A program made the translations under genes and the position numbers. A model generated the notes under the pieces. That model worked only from the letters and a program-made list of their open reading frames with translations. It ran no database searches and was not told the origin of the DNA. A stretch of DNA of 64,000 bases from Coccinella septempunctata (taxonomy: Eukaryota > Arthropoda > Insecta > Coleoptera > Coccinellidae). Where the stretch lies: positions 26,122,936-26,186,935 of the forward strand of contig NC_058195.1 of the NCBI RefSeq assembly GCF_907165205.1, read 5' to 3'. Positions 54,616 through 64,000 of this stretch are shown here, piece after piece. The stretch's first letter is position 1. Each line of letters starts with the position of its first letter.

Positions 54616-55229
54616 GATAGTGAAGATTTGGAAAATGAATGAAATAAAAGACTAATGCCTGGAAAATGAAATAATTGAATATAACCTTATAATATTCAAC
54701 TTCTTATACACTTAGGTATAGTTTTTTCATAAAACTTGAGCCGCTCAAAAAAAAATTCACTATGGAAAAACCCAATCTGAAATGGTAGTCCATCTCTGAA
54801 TACTGCAGTAGTTGCCCATCGAGTGGATCTAAACTGATAATATTTTTCTGTGTCCACTTTTTGATACATCACGGTATGGTTTTTCCATGAAAATCAAGCC
54901 GTCCAATAAATTTATCTCCGAGTACGCATTTTCAATATTCTTTTTCTCTAAATCAGTATATGTGCCACGAGATTTCATGAATCATATTTAGAATGTATTT
55001 AGTGTAGTTTGAATTGCCATAACAGGTTCAGAAACTTTTCCATCTACAGGGTGATTTTTTATATGATTTACGATAATATAAAAAAATAAATTCCGGTTCT
55101 GGAAACCGATAAACCGTTACATCTGCTGAATGGGGATTAGTGTAGTCCTTTCACGTACCAAATTTGATGAGTTTATGATCATTCGTTCGTCCTCTAGAGC
55201 ATTTTCAATATATAGTAGAGGAGACCGTA
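54616..55229. other. Mostly non-coding; second copy of a diverged repeat
   Basis: About 54945-55190 aligns with 41120-41360 (GTGCCACGAGATTTCATGAA, CTACAGGGTGATTTTTTAT, then AATTTGATGAG-type text). Nothing coding was recognised. Confidence 0.45.
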
Positions 55230-56557
55230 GGAGATCAACCTTCACCGATCTGATAACTCGATATGCCTATCATAACTTGTCTATCGAAAAGTATTCAAAG
55301 CAATTTTTAATTTAATTAATTTTAATCAATTTTTTTTCATCACCTTCACTCTTTTGATATTTGATTGAGTTTTTCTCAATTGATAGTTCTTAACACACAG
55401 AATATGCCTAGGTAGGCTTGTCTACTTATTTCTGTTCATGGCTACCTGGCAGGTGGATGTGAACAGGTGAGTCAATATAGGTAACTACACTGATCTGATA
55501 ACCAATCGAAATTGCTGTCTTGGGTAAGATATTTTAATTACAAAAAAATCGTTCATAAAATATTATTTCCAAGCTAAAAAGTCTAAGAATTTTAGCTATT
55601 TGATAGGTGCGAGAGAGAAAGTAGAGCGTCCGAGGTCCGTGCGATGGAACAGGACACAACATAGTAGCTACACGCCACTTGACCGTTGAGTCTATCCGAG
55701 TGCGCATGCTCGCTCATCGGTTTCTGTTGATTAATTGATAATTAAATAAATAGACCAAAATGGAATGCCGAAAAGAACTCATACACAGGTCGAGGTGCAA
55801 AAAAATTCTTCTTATCACAATGTGCATAGGTAATTAGCATTAGCAAACTTATTATTCTGTGTATTTATTCGGATTGGGTGCTCACCTTAAAAAATTGTTT
55901 GTTAGCTTAGTTTAGCTCTTTATAGGAAATCAAAATCAACCCACCCCCTTTTATTACTCGCTCGCTGTGCTACCGTTGAATTAACATATCTACTGCTTCT
56001 TGTTTGTCATGTCTACCGCTTTTCCTTTTTCACCAAGCTTGCAATACTGCTAGCAACTATTATGTTGTGTCCTGTTCCATCACACGGACCTCGGACGCTC
56101 TACTTTCTCTCTCGCACCTATCAAATAGCTAAAATTCTGAAACTTTGTAGCTTGGTAAGAATATTTTATGAACGATTTTTTGCAGGCAAGCCTATATGAT
56201 TAGTTTTGTAATTAAAATATCCTACCTATGACATCAATTTCGATTGGTTATCAGATCAGTGTAGTTACCTATATTGACTCACCTGTTCACATCCACTTGC
56301 CAGGTAGCCATGAACAGAAATAAGTAGACAAGCCTACCTAGGCATATTCTGTGTGTTAAAAACTATCAATTGAGAAAAACTCATTCGGTTATCAAAAGAG
56401 TGAAGGTGATGAAAAAAATTCATTAAAATAAATTAAATTAAAAATAGCTATGAACACTTTTCGATATGCAAGTTATCATAGGCATATTCGCTTGTTATTT
56501 ATATTCGATAGAAAATATGTCTCATCGAGTTATCAGATCGGTGAAGGTCGATCTCCC
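55230..56557. mobile_element. Foldback-like element with ~0.44-0.51 kb terminal inverted repeats
   Basis: 55230-55672 and 56050-56557 are inverted copies. Landmarks are the outer CACCGATCTGATAACTCGAT, AAGCCTACCTAGGCATATTC, and the inner GTCCGAGGTCCGTG next to AACAGGACACAACATA. The right arm has an extra ~35 bp. The ~380-bp centre shows no protein. A single-stranded copy would form a long hairpin. No certain target duplication was found. Foldback or large-MITE classification is an inference from structure alone. Confidence 0.88.
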
Positions 56558-56599
56558 ACCGGCTCTTAGACTAATATGAGTCGTGCGCTTGCCGTGAGC

Positions 56600-57455
56600 T
56601 TGTGATATTACTGCGTGTTGGGCTGAAGCCGAAACGAAACATTATCGATATTTATCGTAATCAAAACATAAGCAAATCGAGAATTTATCGCGCAATCAAA
56701 GGATATGAAGAAGGGATACCATGTGTAAACATGCCTAAACTCTTTCGGATGGGGTTTCGAACCATTTGAGAGAAGGAAAACGGATTGAAGCAGCTAAACA
56801 CAAAGTTGGATCTCCCATCCAAAACTGGCCAGGAGATAGAGTGTTGGAAAGATTACGGTACTTAGGACCCTATCAAATAAGAATATCGTCGACTGTAAAA
56901 GGAGGAAGGCTCCGAAATACACAGAGGCTCAGTTAGAGAGAATTCCGAGATGTCGCCGCTCGTTGAGGCGAGTGCATTTCGTCAACAAAATGATTGATGG
57001 CCGATGAAAAATATTTCACTTTGTCCAACTCCGAGATTAAGGAAAATGATGATTTCCAATCAGACGATTGCGAAAATTTTCCATATGATGTGAGATTTAA
57101 AAGCAAAAAAAAAATTTGGGGACAAACTTTTGGCATGGTGTGCAATTTCTGAGGATGGTTTCATCTCGCAGCTCTACCTTGGCATCATTAGGGGCGAAGC
57201 CTTAAATGCTGAGCTTTATACCCAGAGGTGTCTTTTTAAAGTGCTTCAGTTTTTGAACACATATCATGCAGATGACGAATTAATGTTCTGACCATATCTT
57301 ACTTCATGTCAACATGCAAGAATCACTAAGAACTGGTATGCAGTCAACAACTTCAAACGAAAGTAGACAATCCCCCTAACCTACCTCAGGCTCTCCTATT
57401 GAAAAGTTCTGGGCAATATTGAGCCGGAAAGTCTATAATAACGGATGAAAAGCAC
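56600..57455 (+). pseudogene. Tc1/mariner-like transposase relic
   Basis: Pieces in several frames give IYRNQNISKSRIYRAIKGY (helix-turn-helix), RRVHFVNKMIDGR, YFTLSNSEIKENDDFQSDD-like text, WGQTFGMVCNF, then PPNLPQALPIEKFWAILSRK. The last phrase matches the block around the third catalytic acid in an abundant insect DDE family (PPNxPxARPIEDFWxxLxRKVY). Many frameshifts and stops are present. It adjoins the foldback element on its left and the hAT element on its right. Confidence 0.75.
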
Positions 57456-57468
57456 AAAATGGAGAACT

Positions 57469-59140
57469 CAGTGGCGGATTATCACAGAAGCGCACTGAGC
57501 GCTTAGGGCCCCCAACTCAAAAGGGGCCCCCCGGCTCTACGAAAAATATCTGATTCCGTCGGACCAAAAAAAAAAGTTGTCAGAATTTCATTACAGATCA
57601 TAAGAATTGCACTCCACCCGACCGTGCTCTCTTATCCGTTTGGGGCCTCCAACTATAGGGGCCCCCCAGCTCTCCGAAAAATTCCCGTTTTCATGAGAAA
57701 AAAATTGTTTATCGTAATTTTATTGCAAACATCAAAAATTGCACCACACCCGACCTTATCTTGTTTTCTTATTCGTTTTGACGACGCTGTTCCAATCCTA
57801 CATCTGGCAATTTTTACCAATCATTTGCATTACAATTTCAAGCCCAACTTTCTCCCTCATATTTTATGATATCTATTCCCTGAAGAAATAGGGCTTGTTT
57901 TTAATTCTGACAAAAGTGTAGTCCCTAATTGCAGGCCTATGGAATTCGCTTCGCCAACTATCGGGGTGAACGCTCAAAAGAAAGATTGTGCTTCGGTTTA
58001 CAAATTCATGCGAACTTTTTCCCATATTTTTTAACATTTTTGAGTGCTGAAAAGCGAAGAAAACGGAGACAACGAGGGAAGCAATGTGCAAAACAAAAGA
58101 ATTTCTTATCTTCTTTTTTAGTGGCTGCTCTGTTTCAAAACAGGGAAATTAAAATTTGAGCCCAGGGAGTACTAAAACGCAGTTGAAGGAGAAAATGAAA
58201 ATTCCGTACGTGACACCCCCAGCACGACTACTGTTGTCTATAAAGTGAGTGTACCATCAATTAATGAACCAAATAATACAACCATTTCTCATGACATAGC
58301 TTCATGGCCGGTAGAAAACACTGATAAAATGATTGAAATTCATATAAACCCTGTAATATCGGGGATATTTCGAAAATAAAAACTGACAAATACTGAGAGA
58401 AACAGGATTTATCGAAGGCAGTTACAAGAAGCAGATTTTTACACAGTGAAAATCAATGGTTCGAAAGAAAGACGAGAATGGCTGATATTTTCAGAGACAA
58501 CGAATGCTGTTTACTGTTATATTTGCAAACTATTTTCAAAAACCACAAAACTGGGAACTAGTTTCAGTGACTTGAGAAATATGTTCAAAATGAACACATA
58601 TCTGCAATGTGTTCATTCAGAAGATGATGCATGACTGTTGGACGCATTGATACAGAATTGATGAAACAGTTAGATGCAGAGAAAAATTATTGGCGTGAAA
58701 TTCTAAAAAAGATTGTGGATACTGTGAAACTATTGTCTTCTTTGGGAATCGCTTTTCGAGCCACAGGGAAGGAGAAAATTCTAATAGGAAGGGAATTTTT
58801 TGTCCTGCATTGAATAGGTACTTATCTTAATTCGGTCAAACAGCGTATTACATACCTTATGCCAGCCACTCACTCAATTTAGTGGGGAACTCAGCAGCCG
58901 AATCATGTCGAGGTGCCATACATTATTTCTGTTTCGTTTAGAATTTATGTGTTTATTTCTCTGCCTCAACAAGACGATGGAATATTTTGCAAAACAGCTT
59001 GACTGACAAAGCTAATCATATCAGGAGAATCTGCGATACTAGATGGTCATCAAAAGATGATGCAGTTTGTGCCTTAGCTGATAGCTACAAAAATATTACT
59101 TTTTCAATTGAGTGTAATAAGTGATCACGGGCAACCTATG
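57469..59140 (+). pseudogene. hAT transposon relic with ZMYM1/DUF4371-type transposase
   Basis: The left end is CAGTGGCGGATTATC (57469), a typical hAT terminus. The transposase begins near 58040 (SAEKRRKRRQRGKQCAKQKN). It continues with a TTF-type zinc finger segment SKERREWLIFSETTNAVYCY, ICKLF, then NYWREILKKIVDTVKLLSSLGIAF (DUF4371). In shifted frames come HSLNLVGNSAAESCRG, YFSASTRRWNIL and DTRWSSKDDAV. The right end was not found, so the copy is 3'-truncated. Numerous stops and shifts are present. Confidence 0.8.
57505..57780 (+). repeat. Diverged tandem duplication in the hAT 5' end
   Basis: The unit starting GGCCCCCCGGCTCTACGAAAAAT recurs as GGCCCCCCAGCTCTCCGAAAAAT about 135 bp downstream, followed both times by TTGCACYMCACCCGACC. 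Two diverged copies lie in the non-coding start of the hAT element. Confidence 0.75.
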
Positions 59141-59415
59141 GCCAAAATAGAAGCGATTTTTTATTTCATTAAAATTAAATAAAAAAATATTCCATTCATT
59201 TTGTAATGGTCGTTTTTATGATTTTTTCAATTTTGTTCAGTAGTTTTATGTTTTTTTTCCTGTAGAATAAAATAGTTGCATTAGTTTCTATATCTTCTAT
59301 ATATTTTCAAATATGTTCATTCATATTTCCTATTAATTTTATCCCAACCCTTTATTTTTGTTCGTATTGAAATAAAGATATAAGTAAAAAGTAGCTTAAC
59401 TCACTTCATAGACAA

Positions 59416-60060
59416 TTGAAAAAAAACCCTCGGTTTGTATTTTACATAATATATGTCTGTGTCCTACACAGTAGCATCGTAAACTGCAACGGTAATATAG
59501 ACGAAGAGATCCAGCATCGCATCAAAAATGCTACTTCATCCTTTTGGAGGCTCAGATCTAGGGTATTCGATAACCGTGACCTATCTATTTCCACAAAAGT
59601 TGCGATATACAGAGCAATTGTAATTCCATCATTAACCTACAGCTGTGAGACTTAGTTTCCGTACGGACGACATGTTAGAGCTCTGAATCGCCTCCAACAA
59701 AGACAGTTCCGACAAATCATGCATGTTAAATGGTTTCATAAGATATCCAACGCTGAGATCCTTCAAAGAGCCAAGTGTAAAAGCATATCTGTTATAATCG
59801 GTCAGTGCCGCCTCAGATGGGCAGGTCACGTTGCTCCGATGACCGAAAACCGCTTACCAAAATGCGTCCTATATGGAGAGTTGGAGAGCGGCCGACGTGA
59901 GCAGGGAGGACAGCTGAAGCGCTACAAGGATGTGCTACACTCGGACTTAAAAGCTCTAAATATTAAAAACAATTGGGAAGAAACTGCACAAAATCACACC
60001 GCATGGAGAAGGACCGTTTCCCTCTTTAACGATAATAAACCAGACAGGCCACGAGAATAA
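59416..60060 (+). pseudogene. LINE RT C-terminal fragment
   Basis: The first frame reads NGNIDEEIQHRIKNATSSFW and ISTKVAIYRAIVIPSLTYSCET, then a stop. The next has LNRLQQRQFRQIMHVKW, RLRWAGHVAPMTENRLPK, LYGELESGRREQGGQLKRYK and LNIKNNWEETAQ. This is the same block order as the LINE tails at 18.9 and 36.7-37.5 kb, but more diverged and in plus orientation. No RT core is present. It is a 5'-truncated insertion. Confidence 0.8.
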
Positions 60061-61220
60061 GGAAAGACTCGAGATGCTAGCTCAGAACTGGTCGGATTGG
60101 AGAAATACCAAAAAATGTTACAAAAGTGCCTTCGAATGGTGGTGTATAAACCAAAATTTAGATCATTTCTGTGCTGAAGGTTGAGTATGCTCAAGAAACA
60201 GAGTAACATGTTAAACATCATAAAAATTTTTACATGAACTGCATGAATGACCTAACAAACACGAATTCTCCATCATACTCCTTTCAAGAAATGGAGAAAA
60301 TTAAATCGTTAATAATTACTGAATATACAAAGCGGGTGGAAGGAATTGAAATTAGGACAAGAAATTATTTTAAACTAGAAAATGAAAAGACGTCCCTATT
60401 CGACTCAATGAAGGGCCTGTTCCGATATTGCTGGTTTTACTGGCCAGCAATCGAATAACAATAGAACTCGAACGACTGGGCCAATAGGCAGCGTCTCTGA
60501 AACACTGACAGTACTGTTCAGGAATATCGGAACAGACGGCCTATCGAGAAAATACAGGGTGTTTATGAATGAGGTACGTAAATTCGGGATCTGTAACGGG
60601 TTTGGTTCGTAGAAGGGTTTAATCTCGAGCGCCAGCTATTCTTTCAATAGGGAGAAATAGCAAACCCACCCAGGTACCTACTAGTCGAAGACTAGTTAGC
60701 AAGGGGTTATCTAAGGTGGTAGCGATAACAAGTACTTTAAAACCGAATGTTATTACAATAATCTAAATTACAGTGAACCATACAGTTCTTTCAAAGTCAA
60801 GAAATATATACAGCTGATGACCAAGTTGAAAAATGAGGAAAACAGATATGCAATAATCAGGTTGTCACGGTGATCAGAAATTCAAACTCACCACAGTGAA
60901 ATGAATGAATTGAAGAATATTCAAATTAATTATATTCATCAAACTATCAGGCATTAAAGAAAGAAAATAATGAATAGCGGTCACTTTGATTCCTTCTGAG
61001 ACAATAAAGACTGTACGGGGTTTATACAAAATTCACAGTAACCGGGTGTCTCAGAAAGATCCAGGTCTGTGGAATCGGTCAATTTAGCAATGGGTTTGAT
61101 CCCGAGCACTTTCAGTGATTTTCAGTGTACAGGCCAATCAGAATTGAAACTAGTCAATAAACGGGACGGGGTTGATGCAGGTGAAACACAATGCAACAAT
61201 TTACAGGATAACGGGGTAGT
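60061..61220. other. Unassigned; ACAGGGTG-type ends
   Basis: A 74-codon frame at 60234 (KIKSLIITEYTKRVEGIEIR) has no confident match. ACAGGGTGTTTATGAATGAGG near 60555 and CCGGGTGTCTCAGAAAG near 61040 resemble mariner-type or similar termini, but they are not a clear inverted pair. Confidence 0.35.
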
Positions 61221-61224
61221 TTAT

Positions 61225-61510
61225 CGTGGTCTATCCGTGGCAACCTTGGGTGTACACGCCAAGCATTACAGCAGAAAAACTTCGAGACCTCTGCCGATTG
61301 GTTTCCGACACCAGATAGCCAGGCGACAGAAGTCTGCGGTAAACGGGAAAGCTAAACGGAACACAACAGAGGTAGAATGGGATAGGTTACTGTGGTCTTT
61401 CTGTGGCAACCTTGGGTGTACACGCCAAGCATTACCAGTAGAAAAACTTCGAGACTCCTGTCGATTGGTCTTGGTTCACCAGAGAACCAGGCGACAGAAG
61501 TCTGCGTAAA
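61225..61510 (+). repeat. Tandem duplication, period 166 bp
   Basis: CAACCTTGGGTGTACACGCC occurs at 61241 and again at 61407, followed both times by AAGCATTAC, GTAGAAAAACTTCGAGA-like text and CCAGGCGACAGAAGTCTGCG. The copies are about 85-90% identical by eye. The period is not a multiple of three, so an open frame across both units reads different protein in each and is not evidence of coding. Confidence 0.88.
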
Positions 61511-61714
61511 ACAGGAGGATTAACAACAAGGATTAACACAATTGAACAATTAAAAGAATGCAACTTTGAATCACGAAGTATGCGGTATCAAGAAAAGACT
61601 TATAGTTTGTTTCGGTACGGGCACACCACCACTTAGAGAACAGAAAAAGAAAAGAAAAAAACTCTAATAGGAAGAAAGTATGAATCAAGAATAACGAATC
61701 ATGAATCATGAATG

Positions 61715-61715
61715 T

Positions 61716-61754
<39 letters not shown>

Positions 61755-61797
61755 TTCATTTATTTATTTATCTATTTATTTATTTATTTATTTATTC
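61715..61797. repeat. (TTTA)n microsatellite
   Basis: An 83-bp run of TTTA units with a few CTTT/TCTA variants. It may be the reverse-strand (TAAA)n tail of a LINE whose 3' end would lie to its right, since the LINE at 62.0-63.8 kb also ends in TAAA repeats. Sequence 61798-62040 between them is unassigned. Confidence 0.9.
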
Positions 61798-62039
61798 ATA
61801 ACAAGAACATATACAGGTAAATTAATACCTAAAAACAATGCCCACTAATTAACATTGATTTACAGGAGTGCAAATACTTACATAGAAACAAAAAAAAGAA
61901 CAAAATTTTGATATTCAATTAAACAATTTATATCCTTCATAACTACTTGTGATCTTTCCTCAATAAAGGGAAAAAAATGATTCAGCGAAAAAAAAAAATT
62001 AATTAAGTAGAGATACCTGTGAAGTGGTTACCCAAACAT

Positions 62040-63838
62040 CTTTTGACATATTCGTGGCTATGACCAATTACATCCACTAGATCCTTAAAACTGTTACAAC
62101 GACCAAGCAGTTCTTTACAAATGTCCTTCAATCCGAAAAATTGCCAAGCGAATTCAAAAGAACGAAAATCATTGCCATTCTTAAACCTGGTAAACCTGCC
62201 GATTTACCAGAAAGTTATAGACCGATTTCTCTGCTGAGTGTCACTTATAAACTCCTGGAGCGTCTAATTTAGAACCGAATAAACCCACTAATTTTGGAGA
62301 TCCTACCCGTAGAACAAGCAGGTTTTCGACCTGGCCGCAATTGCGAAGATCAAGTACTTGCGCTAACAACATTTATTGAAAGAGGCTTCGAAGAACGCAG
62401 CAAAACGGGAGTGGCCTTTATAGATCTCACGGTTGCTTACGATACGGTCTGGAGAGAGGGGCTCATGTATAAGTTTTTAAAGGCTACAAGGTGCAACAAG
62501 CTAACGTCACTAGTGAATAAGATGCTTTCCAACAGAATTCTTCAAGTATCCATCGGAGCTACGCTAAGCAGACCAAAACTGCTTAATAATGGTCTTCCAC
62601 AGGGATCTGTGCTGGCGCCACTCCTTTTTAACTTGTATACAGCTGACTTGCCACTAACATCAAGCCGTAAATTCATGTATGCTGATGACTTGGCTCTCGC
62701 AAAGCAACATGTCAATATGGGAGACCTGGAAACAACCCTATCCGATGACCTGAATATACTATCTGGTTACTTTAAGAGATGGCGACTCACACCAAGCATT
62801 TCAAAAACGGAGACATGCTGTTTTCACCTTAACAATAGAATGGCATCGAACAATCTAAATGTCACTTTCAACAATAGTATTTTACGCCACAACCACTATC
62901 CCAAGTACCTAGGTATTACATTGGATCGCACCCTTTCTTTCAACAAACATTTAACAAACTTGGCAGCGAAGTTGAGAACTCGCAACAATATTCTATACAA
63001 ACTGGCGGGGTCGACCTGGGGAGCTGATGCCTCCACACTACGCACGTCCGCACTCAGCCTGGTCTTTTCTACGGCCGAATATTGCGCATCGGTTTGGCTA
63101 AACAGCCCTTACGTTAGTAAAGTGGATTCCGTTCTCAATCAAACAATGAGAATTATTTCGGGATCTATTAAGTCCACACCTATCGAATGGCTACCCGTAT
63201 TGTGTCATATCGAACCACCGAAAATCCGTAGACAGCAGATATTGGTTCGTGAGTTTAAAAAGGTCAGCGAAAACCTAGACCTATCGATCCATCAAGACAT
63301 CATAAGATTCAACCGACTAAAATCAAGAAATCCAACTGTAAAAACAGCCCAACAGCTTGTAACCAACAACTTTAACGGATATGAAGAGTGGATAGCAAGC
63401 TGGCAGAGCAGAGCTGATCCAGCCTGGCACCCCTTACTAGATCCAAAAAATCCACCACAGGGTTTCAATCTGCCCCGTAAAATTTGGGTTCGATTAAACA
63501 GGATCCGGACTGGCCATGGAAGAAGTGGATCGGCCTTGTTCAAATGGGGGATGAGAATGAGTCCGGAATGCGATTGCGGTGCTGCTTCTCAAACAATGCA
63601 TCACATTGCCTATGAATGTCCGACTAGGAGATTTTCTGGCACAACTTCTGACTTTCTGCATGCAACAGCGCGGTCCATTCAATGGCTTAACCAACTAGAT
63701 ATCGAGCTGTGATGCTACACATAATTTTGTCTGTACACTGTATATTTTTTCTTACAATATTTTTATATTTTCTTGTGCTTGTGCAGTTAACTTCTGTGGA
63801 TGTTTGTATACGCCATAAGCTAAATAAATAAATAAATA
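62040..63838 (+). mobile_element. 5'-truncated LINE with (TAAA)n tail
   Basis: The element starts within the RT N-terminus near 62040, keeps the RT and C-terminal domain in one frame apart from a single stop, and ends in TAAATAAATAAATAAATA at about 63820-63838. The stop at 62268-62270 (TAG) could be a one-base change. It is the best-preserved LINE protein in the window. No target duplication was identified. Confidence 0.85.
62137..63712 (+). pseudogene. LINE reverse transcriptase and C-terminal domain
   Basis: The frame holds KIIAILKPGKPADLPESYRP and ISLLSVTYKLLERLI, a stop at 62268, then VEQAGFRPGRNCEDQV. AFIDLTVAYDTVWREGLMYK, NGLPQGSVLAPLLFNLYTAD and catalytic FMYADDLALA follow. The thumb is YLGITLDRTLSFNKHL. 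STAEYCASVWLNSPYV and a C-terminal CDCG...HHIAYEC zinc-type motif complete the 472-codon open part after the stop. The family is a widespread arthropod LINE of the Jockey superfamily. It lacks endonuclease and ORF1 because of 5' truncation. Confidence 0.88.
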
Positions 63839-64000
63839 GAGGAATTCCTGGAGCTGTTAGTATGCCTTAGGCAAGACGAAGGTTTCCAGCTGTCTGAATC
63901 TCCTCGAAGGAGCATGAAAGTTGATTCGCGATAGAGTGACAATGATTCCAATTGATTAATCAATGGCTTATTTACGAAGAGTACGTCACTCATAATTCTG

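Noticed and set aside
61069..61509. 146-codon open frame across the tandem duplication
   Set aside because: The repeat period is 166 bp, so the two copies are read in different frames. This shows the frame is not maintained as protein.
1..64000. CRISPR array, bacterial operon or Shine-Dalgarno signals
   Set aside because: None was seen. Spliced exons and eukaryotic retroelements show nuclear eukaryotic DNA.

Overview
The window looks like arthropod, most likely insect, nuclear DNA. It is AT-rich and has no operons. Spliced GT-AG exons can be seen in one gene, and almost all recognisable coding sequence belongs to eukaryotic transposable elements: BEL/Pao and Ty3/gypsy LTR elements, non-LTR retrotransposons, a Penelope-like fragment, Tc1/mariner and hAT transposons, MITEs and a tRNA-derived SINE. 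I found no convincing single-copy host gene. A beetle is plausible from the mix of families, but that is only an inference.

Layout. 1-4.5 kb is mostly unassigned, with weak zinc-finger and zinc-knuckle fragments. 4.5-14.1 kb is a near-perfect inverted repeat with about 1.27-kb arms around a 0.32-kb loop. It carries a truncated, intron-containing gene of a repetitive family with a FEN1/PIN-like acidic motif set. One arm is interrupted inside its intron by a 6,768-bp BEL/Pao retrotransposon on the minus strand, which has two 527-bp LTRs that look identical, a 5-bp target duplication and long gag and pol frames. 14.46-18.42 kb is a Ty3/gypsy element on the minus strand with 302-bp LTRs and a 4-bp duplication. 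It has lost protease, RT and RNase H. Its last pol reading frame continues from the integrase C-terminus into a TARG1/OARD1-like macrodomain with both expected catalytic residues, followed by a CCCH zinc finger. This is the most interesting feature of the window.

18.4-31.4 kb is a chain of degraded elements: a mariner-like fragment, several non-LTR elements, a gypsy pol relic, a Jockey copy and a tRNA-derived SINE. 31.4-41 kb has a hAT relic split by a 134-bp MITE, a mariner-like transposase split by a LINE with an 11-bp target duplication, and a long-TIR element containing an I-clade LINE. 42-46.3 kb is a structurally full-length but decayed Jockey element with a 13-bp duplication. 46.4-54.6 kb holds two inverted copies of a non-autonomous transposon, each with perfect 8-bp duplications, plus a Penelope-like GIY-YIG fragment and another mariner-like transposase. 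55.2-64 kb holds a foldback-like element, two more transposase relics, LINE fragments, tandem duplications and a well-preserved 5'-truncated LINE.

The elements do not form a shared pathway. The architecture is repeated nesting in a gene-poor region, and several nestings can be ordered in time from target duplications and interrupted reading frames. Whether the locus is a heterochromatic or small-RNA-producing region cannot be decided from sequence alone.
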